Positions 43,263 through 52,427 of a DNA stretch of 56,169 nucleotides are shown one piece after another. This DNA is from Nitrosomonadales bacterium (GTDB lineage: Bacteria > Pseudomonadota > Gammaproteobacteria > Burkholderiales > SG8-39): assembly GCA_005240145.1 (NCBI GenBank), contig SBAS01000108.1, positions 1 through 56,169 on the forward strand. Direction: 5' to 3'. The notes beneath the pieces are model-generated. The model ran no database searches. It was given only the letters and a program-made list of their open reading frames with translations, and had not been told where the DNA came from. The translations under genes and the position numbers were made by a program. The stretch's first letter is position 1, and every line of letters begins with the position of its first letter.

Positions 43263-44246
43263 CTATGGTACGGGTGTCAGCAGATGGCAGGCAGCCTGGT
43301 GGCCGTTCGCCACCTGGCGCAGCGCTGGTGTTTCGAGACGGCAGCGTTCCTGGGCAAGGGCACAACGGGTGTGAAAGTGACAACCCGATGGCGGATTACT
43401 GGGGCTTGGAATCTCGCCCTTGAGAGGAACCAGCGCCTGGCGCGCCGAGGGCCGGGGGATCGGCACCGCCGCCAGCAGCGCTTGCGTGTAGGGGTGTTGC
43501 GGCGCGCCGTAGAGCGCCCGCTTGTCCGCAATTTCGACGATGCGGCCCAGATACATCACGGCCACGCGATCGGCGACGTGCTTTACCACCGCCAGGTCGT
43601 GCGCGATGAACAGATAGGCCAGGCCGAAGCTCTTCTGCAGGTCGACCATCAGGTTGATGATCTGCGCCTGGATCGAGACGTCCAGCGCGGACACCGGTTC
43701 GTCGCAGACGATGAAACGCGGCTGCAGCGCCAGCGCCCGCGCGATGCCGATGCGCTGGCGCTGGCCGCCGGAGAATTCGTGCGGATAGCGGTTGGCGTAC
43801 TCCTTGCGCAAGCCGACCACGTCGAGCAATTCGGCAACGCGCCTGGCGCGAGCCGTGCGCCCGCCGGTGCGGTGTATCCGCAGCGGCTCGTCGACGATCT
43901 CGCTCACCGTCATGCGCGGATCCAGCGACGCGTAGGGATCCTGGAAAATGATCTGCATCTGCTGGCGCCGTTGCCGCATCGCCGCGGGCGCAAGGCCGGT
44001 CAGATCCTCGCCGGCGAAGCGGATCGTGCCGGCACCCGGTTCGATCATGCGCAGCACCAGGCGGCCGGTCGTGGTCTTGCCGCAACCGCTTTCGCCCACC
44101 AGGCCGAGCGTCTCGCCGGCCGCGATGTCGAAGTCCAGGCCGTCCACGGCCCGCACCGAGCCGGCGAGGCGAGGCAGCAGCGCGCCGCGCATGATCGGAA
44201 AATGCTTGACCAGGCCGCGGACCTGCAGCAACGGCTCAGCCGGCAT
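43263..44246 (-). CDS. Dipeptide/oligopeptide ABC transporter ATP-binding protein (DppF-like)
   Basis: The 327-residue ATPase has Walker [14 protein letters not shown], signature [14 protein letters not shown], Walker [13 protein letters not shown], and the oligo_HPY C-terminal tail ([19 protein letters not shown]) that can hold an iron-sulfur cluster. It pairs with the DppD-like ATPase encoded just upstream, whose end it overlaps by 11 bases. Confidence 0.92.
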   Translation of the reverse strand: MPAEPLLQVRGLVKHFPIMRGALLPRLAGSVRAVDGLDFDIAAGETLGLVGESGCGKTTTGRLVLRMIEPGAGTIRFAGEDLTGLAPAAMRQRRQQMQIIFQDPYASLDPRMTVSEIVDEPLRIHRTGGRTARARRVAELLDVVGLRKEYANRYPHEFSGGQRQRIGIARALALQPRFIVCDEPVSALDVSIQAQIINLMVDLQKSFGLAYLFIAHDLAVVKHVADRVAVMYLGRIVEIADKRALYGAPQHPYTQALLAAVPIPRPSARQALVPLKGEIPSPSNPPSGCHFHTRCALAQERCRLETPALRQVANGHQAACHLLTPVP

Positions 44247-45222
44247 GACGGTATCCGTTCAACGCAATGCACGCGGCGCGATGGCCGGCTGCGACTTCGA
44301 AGGCGGCGGGCGTGCCCTCGCGGCAGGCGGGTCGCGCATCCTGGCAACGCGGATGGAACCGGCAGCCCGGCGGCAGATTCGCGAGGTTCGGCACCATCCC
44401 GGGGATCGTCTGCAATCGCTCCTGCTGGAGATCGATCGAAGGAATGCTTTGCATCAGCTGCCGCGTGTACGGGTGGGAAGGATGTTCGAACACGGCATCG
44501 ACGCTGCCTTCCTCGACGATCCGCCCGGCATACATCACGGCGATGCGGTCCACGACCTGCGCGACGACGCCCAGGTCGTGCGTGATCAGCATCACAGCCA
44601 TGCCCATCTCGCGCTGCAGATCCTTCAGCAACAGAAGGATCTGCGCCTGGATGGTGACGTCGAGCGCCGTTGTCGGCTCGTCGGCAATCAGGATCGCGGG
44701 CCGGCAGGCGAGCGCGATCGCGATCATGATGCGCTGGCGCATGCCGCCGGACAGTTCGTGCGGATACTGGTCCAGCCGCTCGCGCGGGTTGCCGATGCCG
44801 ACTCTTTCGATCAACTGCAATGCGCGCGCGCGTGCTTCGGCGCGGCCGAGCCCGTCGTGCACGCGCAGCGTCTCGGCGATCTGTTCGCCGACGCGAAAGA
44901 CCGGGTTCAAAGCGGTCATCGGCTCCTGGAAGATCATCGAAATCTGTTTGCCGCGGATTCGGTTCATGACCGAGTCGCTGGTGCCGACGAGATCCTGGCC
45001 GTGCAACAGGATGCGCCCGCCGGCGATGCGGCCCGGTGGACTGGGCACCAGCCCGAGGATGGACAGCGCCGTGAGGGTCTTGCCGCAACCGGACTCGCCG
45101 ACGACACCCAGCACTTCACCCGGCGCAAGAGTCAGGCTCACCCCATCGACCGCAACGTGCTCTGCGCCCTGCGGGCCGAAGACCACGCGAAGGTCCTCGA
45201 TGACAAGCAGCGGCTCAGCCAA
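44236..45222 (-). CDS. Dipeptide/oligopeptide ABC transporter ATP-binding protein (DppD-like)
   Basis: The 328-residue ATPase has [40 protein letters not shown] and the tail [18 protein letters not shown]. The start is a TTG at 45222 ([13 protein letters not shown]), overlapping the end of the permease gene by eight bases; the frame further upstream is not conserved. It is the second ATPase of the transporter. Confidence 0.92.
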   Translation of the reverse strand: MAEPLLVIEDLRVVFGPQGAEHVAVDGVSLTLAPGEVLGVVGESGCGKTLTALSILGLVPSPPGRIAGGRILLHGQDLVGTSDSVMNRIRGKQISMIFQEPMTALNPVFRVGEQIAETLRVHDGLGRAEARARALQLIERVGIGNPRERLDQYPHELSGGMRQRIMIAIALACRPAILIADEPTTALDVTIQAQILLLLKDLQREMGMAVMLITHDLGVVAQVVDRIAVMYAGRIVEEGSVDAVFEHPSHPYTRQLMQSIPSIDLQQERLQTIPGMVPNLANLPPGCRFHPRCQDARPACREGTPAAFEVAAGHRAACIALNGYRHAG

Positions 45223-46111
45223 TCTGCACCCGCAGGCGCGGATCGAGGACATCGCGCAGGCCGTCGCCGAGCAGGTTGATGCCCAGACAGACAAGCGCGA
45301 CCGCCATGCCCGGGATCAGGCAGATGTGCGGCGCTTCGCGCAGGTAGTCCTTGCCTTCTGCGATCATGCTGCCCCAGGTCGGCGCCGGCGGCGGCGGGCC
45401 GACGCCGAGAAAACTCAGCACGGCTTCGGCCAGGATGGCGTAGGCGAAAATGAAGGTCAGCTGCACCAGCAGGGGCGCCATGCAATTCGGCAGCACGTGC
45501 CTCCAGATGATCCAGAGGTCTACACCGCCGCAGGCCCGGGCGGCCTGCACGTAATCCATCTCCCGGACCACCAACACGGTAGAGCGCACGATGCGCGCGG
45601 TGCGCGGCGTGTAGACGACGGACAGCGCGATCACGGCGTTGCTGGCGGAGGGGCCCAGGGCCGCGGCTATGGCGATCGCGAGCAGGATGGCGGGAAACGC
45701 CATCAGCGCGTCCATCGAGCGCATCAGCGGGCTGTCGAGACGCTTGAAGTACCCTGCCGCAACACCGATCAGCGTACCCGTAATCCCGGTCACGAGCGCC
45801 ACGGCGAATCCGATCGAGAGCGAAAGGCGCGCGCCGTGTACCAGCCGGCTCCAGATATCGCGACCATAGTTGTCGGTGCCCAGCGGATAGGGAAAGTCCG
45901 GCGTCTTGAACCGCAGCCGCACCTGCATCTTTTCAGGCGGCAGGACCTGGAGCAGGTCCGCGAAAAGCGCCAGCAACAGCACGCAACCGAAGATTACGGC
46001 GCCGGTCATGCACAGCCGATGCCTGCGCAGGCGCCGCCACAGCGACACCGGTTTGTCCAAAGCGCCCGGCGCTTCTTCGCCCGCCACTGCCGCCGCTTCA
46101 GCGCCGGTCAT
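45215..46111 (-). CDS. Peptide ABC transporter permease (DppC-like)
   Basis: The 298-residue permease has an N-terminal cytoplasmic tail with [17 protein letters not shown], about six membrane segments and the EAA loop ([20 protein letters not shown] then [10 protein letters not shown]). It overlaps the DppB gene by 14 bases. It is the second of two membrane subunits. Confidence 0.92.
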   Translation of the reverse strand: MTGAEAAAVAGEEAPGALDKPVSLWRRLRRHRLCMTGAVIFGCVLLLALFADLLQVLPPEKMQVRLRFKTPDFPYPLGTDNYGRDIWSRLVHGARLSLSIGFAVALVTGITGTLIGVAAGYFKRLDSPLMRSMDALMAFPAILLAIAIAAALGPSASNAVIALSVVYTPRTARIVRSTVLVVREMDYVQAARACGGVDLWIIWRHVLPNCMAPLLVQLTFIFAYAILAEAVLSFLGVGPPPPAPTWGSMIAEGKDYLREAPHICLIPGMAVALVCLGINLLGDGLRDVLDPRLRVQIG

Positions 46112-47048
46112 ACTTCACCCGCGGGTCGACCACGGCGTAGAGCACGTCGACGGCCACGTTCAACAGCACCAGCACGGCCGCCGTCAGCAGCAGGCCGCCC
46201 TGGATCAGGGGGTAATCCCGCCCGAACACCGCGTTGGCGAGCAGGCGTCCCATGCCCGGAATCGAATAGACGGTTTCGATCACGACCGAACCGGAGAGCA
46301 GCAGGCCAAAGCTGATGCCGATCACGGTTATGACCGGAACCATGACGTTCTTCAACGCATGCTTGCCGACCACGGAAATGAAGGGCAGTCCTTTCGCGCG
46401 CGCCGTGCGGACGTAGTCCTGCTGCAGGACTTCCAGCATGGTTGCGCGCGTAATGCGCGCGAGCAGCCCCACCTGCAGCAGGGCAAGCGAAATTCCGGGC
46501 AGGATGAGACAGCGGACCCAGCCGAGCGGATCGTCGGAAAACGGCACGTAGCCGCCGGCCGGCAGCCAGTCCAGCATGACGCCGAACAGCACGATCATCA
46601 TCAGGCCGAGCCAGAAGTTCGGCACCGATACGCCGATCAGCGCAAAGGTCAGGACCGCCTGGTCGATCCAGGTATTGGCGTAGACCGCGGCGACCACGCC
46701 GCAGGGCAGGCCCACGGCTACGGTCAGGAGCAGCGCAAACCCGGCCAGCGCGAGGGTCACCGGCAAGCGCTCTGCAATGGCCTGCGTGACCGGGCGGTTC
46801 AGCAGGATCGAGTTGCCCAGGTCGCCGCGGGCGAGGTCGTGATACCACCCGCCGAGCCGCGCGACAAAGGACCGGTTCAGGCCCAGTTGCTCGCGGATAT
46901 TGGCGATCTCGATGTTGGTGGCGCCCTGCCCGGCGATCAACGCTGCCGGGTCGCCGGGCACCAGTTCCATGATGGACGCCGAGATGAGGCTGACCAGCAG
47001 CAGCACCGGCAAGGCGGCCAGCAGCCTGCGCAGCACGAATTCGATCAT
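46098..47048 (-). CDS. Peptide ABC transporter permease (DppB-like)
   Basis: The 316-residue permease begins EFVLRRLLAALPVLLLVSLI, typical of DppB/OppB, and has the EAA loop (YVRTARAKGLPFISVVGKHA then LKNVMVPVIT). The substrate-binding gene is 59 bases upstream, and DppC follows with overlap. Confidence 0.92.
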   Translation of the reverse strand: MIEFVLRRLLAALPVLLLVSLISASIMELVPGDPAALIAGQGATNIEIANIREQLGLNRSFVARLGGWYHDLARGDLGNSILLNRPVTQAIAERLPVTLALAGFALLLTVAVGLPCGVVAAVYANTWIDQAVLTFALIGVSVPNFWLGLMMIVLFGVMLDWLPAGGYVPFSDDPLGWVRCLILPGISLALLQVGLLARITRATMLEVLQQDYVRTARAKGLPFISVVGKHALKNVMVPVITVIGISFGLLLSGSVVIETVYSIPGMGRLLANAVFGRDYPLIQGGLLLTAAVLVLLNVAVDVLYAVVDPRVKYDRR

Positions 47049-47107
47049 GCGAAAGCGTTGTCCTGGCCGGGGTTACCGGCGGCCGGTCGCGCGAGCCGGT
47101 TCCGTTC

Positions 47108-48685
47108 TCAGCCCTCGACCCATACGTTAGACAGGCGGGGAATCCGGTACGGAGCGAAGCCCTTGACGTTGGAGCGCGTCGCCTGCTTGCGGGTCAGATC
47201 GCCGAATTTGAGGAACAGCACCTGGTCGTAGACCCGTTCCTGGAACTTGCCGAAGGTCGCCTTGCGCGTGTCGAAGGTCTCGCCCGCGATCAGTTCGCTG
47301 AACAGCTTGTCCACGGTGGGGTCCGCCACGAACTGGTTGAGTTGCGGCGAGACCACATCCTTCAGGGCCGAGAACGGCCCGACTGCGGGCCCGGTGCCCT
47401 GGCCGGTAAACCACAGGTTCCAGGCCTCCTTGTTGCGGCGGTGCGTTAGCGCGGTGGCCCAGTCGAACACGTCGACCCTGACCTTGATGCCGATGGCCTT
47501 CAACTGCTCGGCGACGACCTGGGCCGCTTTGTAAATGCTCTGGTAGCTGGAGTTCGTGATGATGACCAGTTTTTCGCCTTTGTAGCCGGCCTCTTTGAGC
47601 AGCGCCATGGCCTTCTTGGGATCCTTGGCGTTGTAGAGCGCCTCGCCGTTTTTCACGTAGTAGGGATTGCCTGGATACTGCAGGCCTGGCTGAAGCGTGT
47701 AAGCCCCGTCGGTGGAGATCTCCATGATCTCCTCCATGTCCAGCGCGATCTGGATCGCGCGCCTGACGCGCAGGTCGCTGGTGGGCGCGCGATGATGATT
47801 GACCCACGCTCCGTGCAGCCAGTTGTTCTTCAGGTCATGGATGACGATGTTCTTGTTGCCGGCCAGGCGCTTGGCCGACTCGGTCGGCAGGTCTTCGATG
47901 ATCTGCAACTGCCCCGACTCCAGACCCGCCACTCTCGCGCCCGGCTCCTTGACGATCTTGAAGTCCACGCTGTTGAACCAGACCTTCTTCTGGCCGCCGA
48001 AACCCGCCGAGCCCTTGTAACGGGTATCGGGCCTGTAATCCTCGAAGCGCTTCAGCCGGATGTGGCTGTCCGGTATCCATTCGACGAACTGCATCGGACC
48101 GGTGCCGATCAGCTCCAGTTTGCCGCCTTCGCGCTCGGCCTGCTCGGAAGGAATGATGGCGATCGGCACGACGAAGGCCGACAGTTCGTCGAGGAACACC
48201 GGTTGGCGTTTGTCGAGCTTGATCACGAAAGTCGCCGGGTCCGGCGCAGCCATCGAGACCACCGGAGCGAGCGTGACCTTCGCGATCGCCATCCGCTTGT
48301 AGCGCTCGAACGAGGCCTTCACGTCGGCCGAGGTCATCGTCTTGCCGTTGTGGAACTTGAGGCCGCCACGGATCTTGAACGTGTAGGTGAGGCCGTCGGG
48401 GCTGATCGTCCAGCTCTCCGCCAGTTCCGGGATCACCGCGTTGGCATCGTCGCGCGTCACCAGCTGCTCGAAGATGTGCATTGCGATGTTGCGCGTCGAC
48501 ACCGACGTAGAGAAATGCGGGTCGAGGGTCGGCGGGGGCGCTTCCTGCCCGAATATCAGCGTGGCGCTCTGCTTCTGCGCCTGTGCGCTCTGCGAGAGCG
48601 CGAGGCATGCCGACACGGCGCAGGCCGCAAGCAGCTCCAGCGAGAGGCACTCCCGGAGCCGGGCAAGAACAGTGCGTACAGTCAT
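47108..48685 (-). CDS. Peptide-type ABC transporter substrate-binding protein (SBP_bac_5)
   Basis: The 525-residue protein has a signal peptide (LELLAACAVSACLALSQSAQA, about residues 16-36, split here for reading) and the family 5 pattern: LDPHFSTSVSTRNIAMHIFE, LAESWTISPDGLTYTFKIR and FHNGKTMTSADVKASFERYK. These proteins bind di- or oligopeptides, nickel or other small solutes. The start has a good GAGGAAGAG ribosome-binding site. Ligand choice is probably tied to the aminotransferase gene upstream. Confidence 0.92.
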   Translation of the reverse strand: MTVRTVLARLRECLSLELLAACAVSACLALSQSAQAQKQSATLIFGQEAPPPTLDPHFSTSVSTRNIAMHIFEQLVTRDDANAVIPELAESWTISPDGLTYTFKIRGGLKFHNGKTMTSADVKASFERYKRMAIAKVTLAPVVSMAAPDPATFVIKLDKRQPVFLDELSAFVVPIAIIPSEQAEREGGKLELIGTGPMQFVEWIPDSHIRLKRFEDYRPDTRYKGSAGFGGQKKVWFNSVDFKIVKEPGARVAGLESGQLQIIEDLPTESAKRLAGNKNIVIHDLKNNWLHGAWVNHHRAPTSDLRVRRAIQIALDMEEIMEISTDGAYTLQPGLQYPGNPYYVKNGEALYNAKDPKKAMALLKEAGYKGEKLVIITNSSYQSIYKAAQVVAEQLKAIGIKVRVDVFDWATALTHRRNKEAWNLWFTGQGTGPAVGPFSALKDVVSPQLNQFVADPTVDKLFSELIAGETFDTRKATFGKFQERVYDQVLFLKFGDLTRKQATRSNVKGFAPYRIPRLSNVWVEG

Positions 48686-48739
48686 GGCGTCTCTTCCTCG
48701 AGCGTGAGGGACACTACTGCCCCCGTTCGGCGGAGAGTA

Positions 48740-50152
48740 TCACGCAGACGAGTCCTCACTTGCGGCCGCAAGGCCTGTGGCAGCCGCATCGCGAACGGTC
48801 GATTGCAAAGGCGTTAAGGATCCCGCATTGCCCGGGAGCACCGCGTCGAAGGCGCGCGCGAGCTTGTCGACCAGTTCGTCGAGCTGCGTCTCGGTAACGA
48901 CGTAGGGCGGCGCGAGCAGGACGTGGTCACCGCGCTCGCCGTCGATCGTGCCGCCCATCGGGTAGCAGAGAAGACCCGCTTCCATCGCAGCCGCCTTGAG
49001 CCGGGCATGGATCTTCCGGGCGGGATCGAACGCTCGCTTGGTCGCGCGGTCCTCGACCAGCTCGATGCCCCAGAAGAGCCCGCGGCCACGGATGTCGCCG
49101 ACGTGCGGGTGGCCGCCGAAGCGCTCGCGCAACCGCGCCTCCAGCCCCGGGCCCAGCTCCCGCACGCGCCCGACGAGCCCGCGCTCGCGCAACACTCTCT
49201 GCACCGCCAGCGCCCCGGCACAGGCGGCCGCGTGGCCGATGTAGGTGTGGCCGTGCTGGAAGGTTCCCGACCCGCGACTGATCGCATCGTGGACACGATC
49301 CCGGACCAGGGTGGCGCCGATCGGCTGATAGCCCGCGCCCAGCCCCTTTGCGATGCACACGATGTCGGGCACGATGCCCTCCTGCTCGCAGGCGTAGAGC
49401 GAGCCGGTGCGGCCCATGCCGCACATGACCTCGTCCAGAATGAGCAGGATGCCGTAGCGGTCGCAGACTTCGCGCACCAGGCGGAAGTACCCCGGCACCG
49501 CCGGAACGGCACCGAGGGTGGCGCCGACCACCGGCTCGGCCACGAACGCGATCACCGAGTCCGGCCCGAGGCGCTGGATCTCGGCCTCCAGCTCGCGCGC
49601 GAGCCGCTGGGCGTAACCCTCCTGCGTCTCGTCAGGCTGGAGGCCGCGATACGCATAGCAGGGCGAGACGTGACTTACATCCATCAGCAGCGGCTGGAAC
49701 TGCCGCCGGCGCGCGAGGTTGCCACCGACGGCGAGCGCGCCCAGGGTGTTGCCGTGATAACTCTGCAGGCGGGAGATGATGCGCTTTCGTTGCGGCTCGC
49801 CGATCTCGAGGAAATACTGGCGAGCGAGCTTGAGTGCGGCCTCCATCGCCTCCGAGCCGCCGGAGACGAAGAAAACCCGCTCGAAACCGGCCGGCGCATG
49901 GCGCACCAGCTCGTCGGCCAGCGCCTCCGCCGGCTCGCTGCTGAAGAACGTGGTGTGCGAGTAGGGCATGCGGTCGAGCTGGCCCTTGACCGCATCGATC
50001 ACGGAGCGATCGGTGTGCCCGAGGCAGGACACCGCCGCGCCGCCGCAGCCGTCCAGATAGCGCTTGCCATCCGCGTCGATCAGGTAGCAACCGTCGCCCG
50101 CGACGACGACCGGATAGTTGGCGCGCGAGTTGCGGTGAAGCACGTGGGTCAT
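48740..50152 (-). CDS. Class III PLP-dependent aminotransferase or phospholyase
   Basis: The 470-residue protein is a class III fold-type I enzyme: YLIDADGKRYLDGCGGAAVS, VFFVSGGSEAMEAALKLA, ILDEVMCGMGRTG and the PLP lysine in VCIAKGLGAGYQPIGA. The family covers omega-aminotransferases and also phosphoethanolamine and phosphohydroxylysine phospholyases. It heads the minus-strand operon with the peptide transporter, threonine aldolase and APH-fold kinase. The start is the ATG at 50152; upstream sequence in this frame has no similarity. Confidence 0.9.
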   Translation of the reverse strand: MTHVLHRNSRANYPVVVAGDGCYLIDADGKRYLDGCGGAAVSCLGHTDRSVIDAVKGQLDRMPYSHTTFFSSEPAEALADELVRHAPAGFERVFFVSGGSEAMEAALKLARQYFLEIGEPQRKRIISRLQSYHGNTLGALAVGGNLARRRQFQPLLMDVSHVSPCYAYRGLQPDETQEGYAQRLARELEAEIQRLGPDSVIAFVAEPVVGATLGAVPAVPGYFRLVREVCDRYGILLILDEVMCGMGRTGSLYACEQEGIVPDIVCIAKGLGAGYQPIGATLVRDRVHDAISRGSGTFQHGHTYIGHAAACAGALAVQRVLRERGLVGRVRELGPGLEARLRERFGGHPHVGDIRGRGLFWGIELVEDRATKRAFDPARKIHARLKAAAMEAGLLCYPMGGTIDGERGDHVLLAPPYVVTETQLDELVDKLARAFDAVLPGNAGSLTPLQSTVRDAAATGLAAASEDSSA

Positions 50153-50211
50153 GGCCGGGCCTCGGAACGAAAGACGATCGATGAGGTTACTCGAATCCTG
50201 CGCGCGCCGAG

Positions 50212-50325
50212 CCCGCCGGGCGCATACGGCACCACCAGGCGAACCGGACGCGTGGGCCAGTTCTGGGCATCCGCCGGTGACGCAGAGATTCCCAACAAGG
50301 GTACCAATGCGGTGGCCGGCGCGCA
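50212..50325 (-). pseudogene. N-terminal fragment of a TctC/Bug-family binding protein
   Basis: The minus strand encodes LVPLLGISASPADAQNWPTR followed by PVRLVVPYAPGG, which is a signal-peptide end and the first strand of tripartite tricarboxylate (Bug) receptors. The rest of the gene is gone. The 314-base gap 50153-50466 holds this scrap and the candidate promoter at 50341; nothing else is recognisable. Confidence 0.6.
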
Positions 50326-50340
50326 ATTCAAGCGCCGGGA

Positions 50341-50369
50341 TTGATCGTCGGCAGCTCGGGCGCTACAGT
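50341..50369 (+). promoter_or_regulatory. Candidate promoter of the AstE-like gene
   Basis: TTGATC (50341-50346) and TACAGT (50364-50369) are 17 bases apart, each close to the sigma-70 consensus. The predicted transcript would have a leader of about 90 bases before the ATG at 50467. Confidence 0.4.
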
Positions 50370-50466
50370 CGAGGCGAGCGAACAAGGTGATTTCAATTTC
50401 CCGTTCGCTTGCGGCGCTGCCCGCGCCGATGCAACATTGCGCGGGTTTCATTCCACAGGGATGCTG

Positions 50467-51477
50467 ATGAACACCGCGACGCAGAAGAACAGCCTGATCT
50501 GGACCGAGATCGACTACGAGCGGGAGGGCAAGCAGGTCGGTTTCCTGCACCTGCCGCACTCGGTCACGCGCTCTGCCTACGGCACGATCGCGATCCCTGT
50601 CGCGGTGATCCGCAACGGCGAGGGCCCGACGGTCTTCCTGATGGCCGGCAACCACGGCGACGAGTACGAGGGCCAGATCGTGCTCACCAAGCTGATCAGG
50701 TCGCTCGAGCCAGGGCAGATCAAGGGCCGCGTCATTGTCATGCCAGCGGCCAACCTGCCGGCGGCGATGGACGGCGCGCGCGTCTCGCCGCTCGACGGCG
50801 GCAATCTCAACCGCGCCTTTCCCGGCGACCCCGAGGGCACCCCGACCTTCGCCATCGCGCATTACATCAACACCACGCTCTACCCGATGGCCGACTACCA
50901 TCACGACCTGCATTCGGGCGGCTCATCGCTGGACTACATGCCGTTCTGCTCGGCGCGGCTGGGGCCCGACGAGGAGCTTAACCGCAGGGCGCTCGCGGCA
51001 CTCCACGCCTTCGGCGCGCCGCTCAGCTTCGTCTGGGCCTATTCCCCCGACAATCGCCTCGCCGCCGCTTCGGCGATTGCCAACGGCGTCGTCGCGCTGG
51101 GCGGCGAATTCGGCGGCTGCGCGCGCGTGTCGATCAGCGGCGTGAAGCTCGTCGAGCGCGGCGTGCGCAACCTGCTCGCCCATGCCGGCGTGCTCAAGGA
51201 CTGGAAGATCCAGCATGACGGCCCGACGCGCCTGGTCGAGCTCAAGGGCAAGGACTATTACGTCTACGCTCCGGAGCCGGGCCTGTTCGAGGCGTTCTGC
51301 GAACTCGGCGAAACGGTGACGGCGGGCCAGCCCTGCGGCCAGGTGGTATTTCCCGACAATCCCGCGCGTGACCCGGTCCCCTGCCACTTCAAGCGCGACG
51401 GCTTGCTGGTATGCAAACGCCACCCCGGCCGCGTCACGCGCGGCGACTGCGTCGCCCACCTCGCGACCGATCGCTGA
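50467..51477 (+). CDS. Succinylglutamate desuccinylase/aspartoacylase-family hydrolase (DoeB-like)
   Basis: The 336-residue zinc hydrolase shows MAGNHGDEYEGQIVLTKLI (His-x2-Glu), PLDGGNLNRAFPGD with Asn-Arg, and YHHDLHSGGSSLDY with the third zinc His. The family removes acyl groups from N-acyl amino acids; DoeB deacetylates N-acetyl-diaminobutyrate in ectoine breakdown. Other ectoine genes are not present. AGGG six bases before 50467 supports this ATG over 50461. It is divergent from the aminotransferase-dpp operon and may deacylate the imported compound. Confidence 0.85.
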   Translation: MNTATQKNSLIWTEIDYEREGKQVGFLHLPHSVTRSAYGTIAIPVAVIRNGEGPTVFLMAGNHGDEYEGQIVLTKLIRSLEPGQIKGRVIVMPAANLPAAMDGARVSPLDGGNLNRAFPGDPEGTPTFAIAHYINTTLYPMADYHHDLHSGGSSLDYMPFCSARLGPDEELNRRALAALHAFGAPLSFVWAYSPDNRLAAASAIANGVVALGGEFGGCARVSISGVKLVERGVRNLLAHAGVLKDWKIQHDGPTRLVELKGKDYYVYAPEPGLFEAFCELGETVTAGQPCGQVVFPDNPARDPVPCHFKRDGLLVCKRHPGRVTRGDCVAHLATDR

Positions 51478-51677
51478 CGGGTCGGCAAAGCAACCCGACG
51501 ATGCCAGTGCGACGTTCCATGAGCCCCCTTTTACCATTTGCGTCGCGCCGTCGCGTCAGAACCGGGGATCGGAGAGATAGACACGGTCTTCGTGCTTGCC
51601 CTGCGCAGCCAGCGCGAGGCCGGATACGCGAACGTAGGTGACAAAGATGGATTTCCGGCATTCGTGCCCATTAACCG

Positions 51678-52427
51678 TCAGCGCACTGAGCAGACTGTGC
51701 AAGCGGGATCGCGCTTGACCCGCACGGTCCGCCACTCGGATTGTTTGGCGTCCAGCAGCAGCAGCCTGCCGTTCGGCGTTACGCCGGCGCCGCTGAGCAG
51801 CTTCACCGCTTCCATCGCCTGCAGCGCACCGACGACGCCGGTGAGCGGCGCGAACACGCCCATGGTGGAGCACTGCACTTCCTCGGCCTCGCCGTCCTCG
51901 GGAAAAAGGCAGGCGTAGCAGGGCGCATCGGCCTTGCGCAGGTCGAAGACGGCGACTTGCGCATCGAAGCGGATCGCGGCGCCGGAGACCAAGGGCTTCT
52001 TCAGCGTCACGCAGGCGCGGTTGAGCGCGTGGCGCGTGGCGAAGTTGTCGGAGCAGTCGAGGATGACGTCGGCTGCGGCGACGATGGGTTCAAGATTTTC
52101 TGTTGAAAGTCTTTCCTGCAGTGAAATCAAGTGGACGTCGGGATTGAGGGCCAGCAGCTCTTCTTTGGCCACTTCGACTTTCGGCCTTCCCACCGATCTT
52201 GTCGTATAGAGAATCTGCCGCTGCAGATTCGTCAGATCTACCTTGTCGCCGTCGGCAATGCTGAGCGTGCCGACGCCGCTGGCGGCGAGGTAGAGCGCCG
52301 CGGGGCAGCCGAGGCCGCCCGCGCCGACGATCAATGCATGTGAACTGCGCAGCCGCTCCTGGCCCTCGATCCCGACTTCCTCGAGCAGGATGTGGCGGCT
52401 GTAGCGGAGAAGCTGCTGGTCGTTCAG
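51678..52427 (-). CDS. moeB: Molybdopterin-synthase adenylyltransferase MoeB / ThiF-like
   Basis: The 249-residue E1-like enzyme has LLRYSRHILLEEVGIEGQER at the start, the nucleotide site IVGAGGLGCPAALYLA, ILDCSDNFATRHALN, and two zinc CxxC pairs (CYACLFP and CTVCSVR). It adenylates the C-terminus of MoaD or ThiS. The conserved N-terminus can only be reached from a CTG at 52427, which overlaps the ctpA stop (CTGA); no ATG, GTG or TTG exists in frame before residue 32. The 200 bases between it and the gene ending at 51477 hold no gene I can support. Confidence 0.88.
   Translation of the reverse strand: MNDQQLLRYSRHILLEEVGIEGQERLRSSHALIVGAGGLGCPAALYLAASGVGTLSIADGDKVDLTNLQRQILYTTRSVGRPKVEVAKEELLALNPDVHLISLQERLSTENLEPIVAAADVILDCSDNFATRHALNRACVTLKKPLVSGAAIRFDAQVAVFDLRKADAPCYACLFPEDGEAEEVQCSTMGVFAPLTGVVGALQAMEAVKLLSGAGVTPNGRLLLLDAKQSEWRTVRVKRDPACTVCSVR

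Noticed and set aside
44267-46315. A 682-codon open frame on the plus strand
   Set aside because: It lies antisense to the DppD and DppC genes, which have full family motifs; its product is a low-complexity Arg/Ala/Ser mixture. Long antisense frames are normal in GC-rich DNA.
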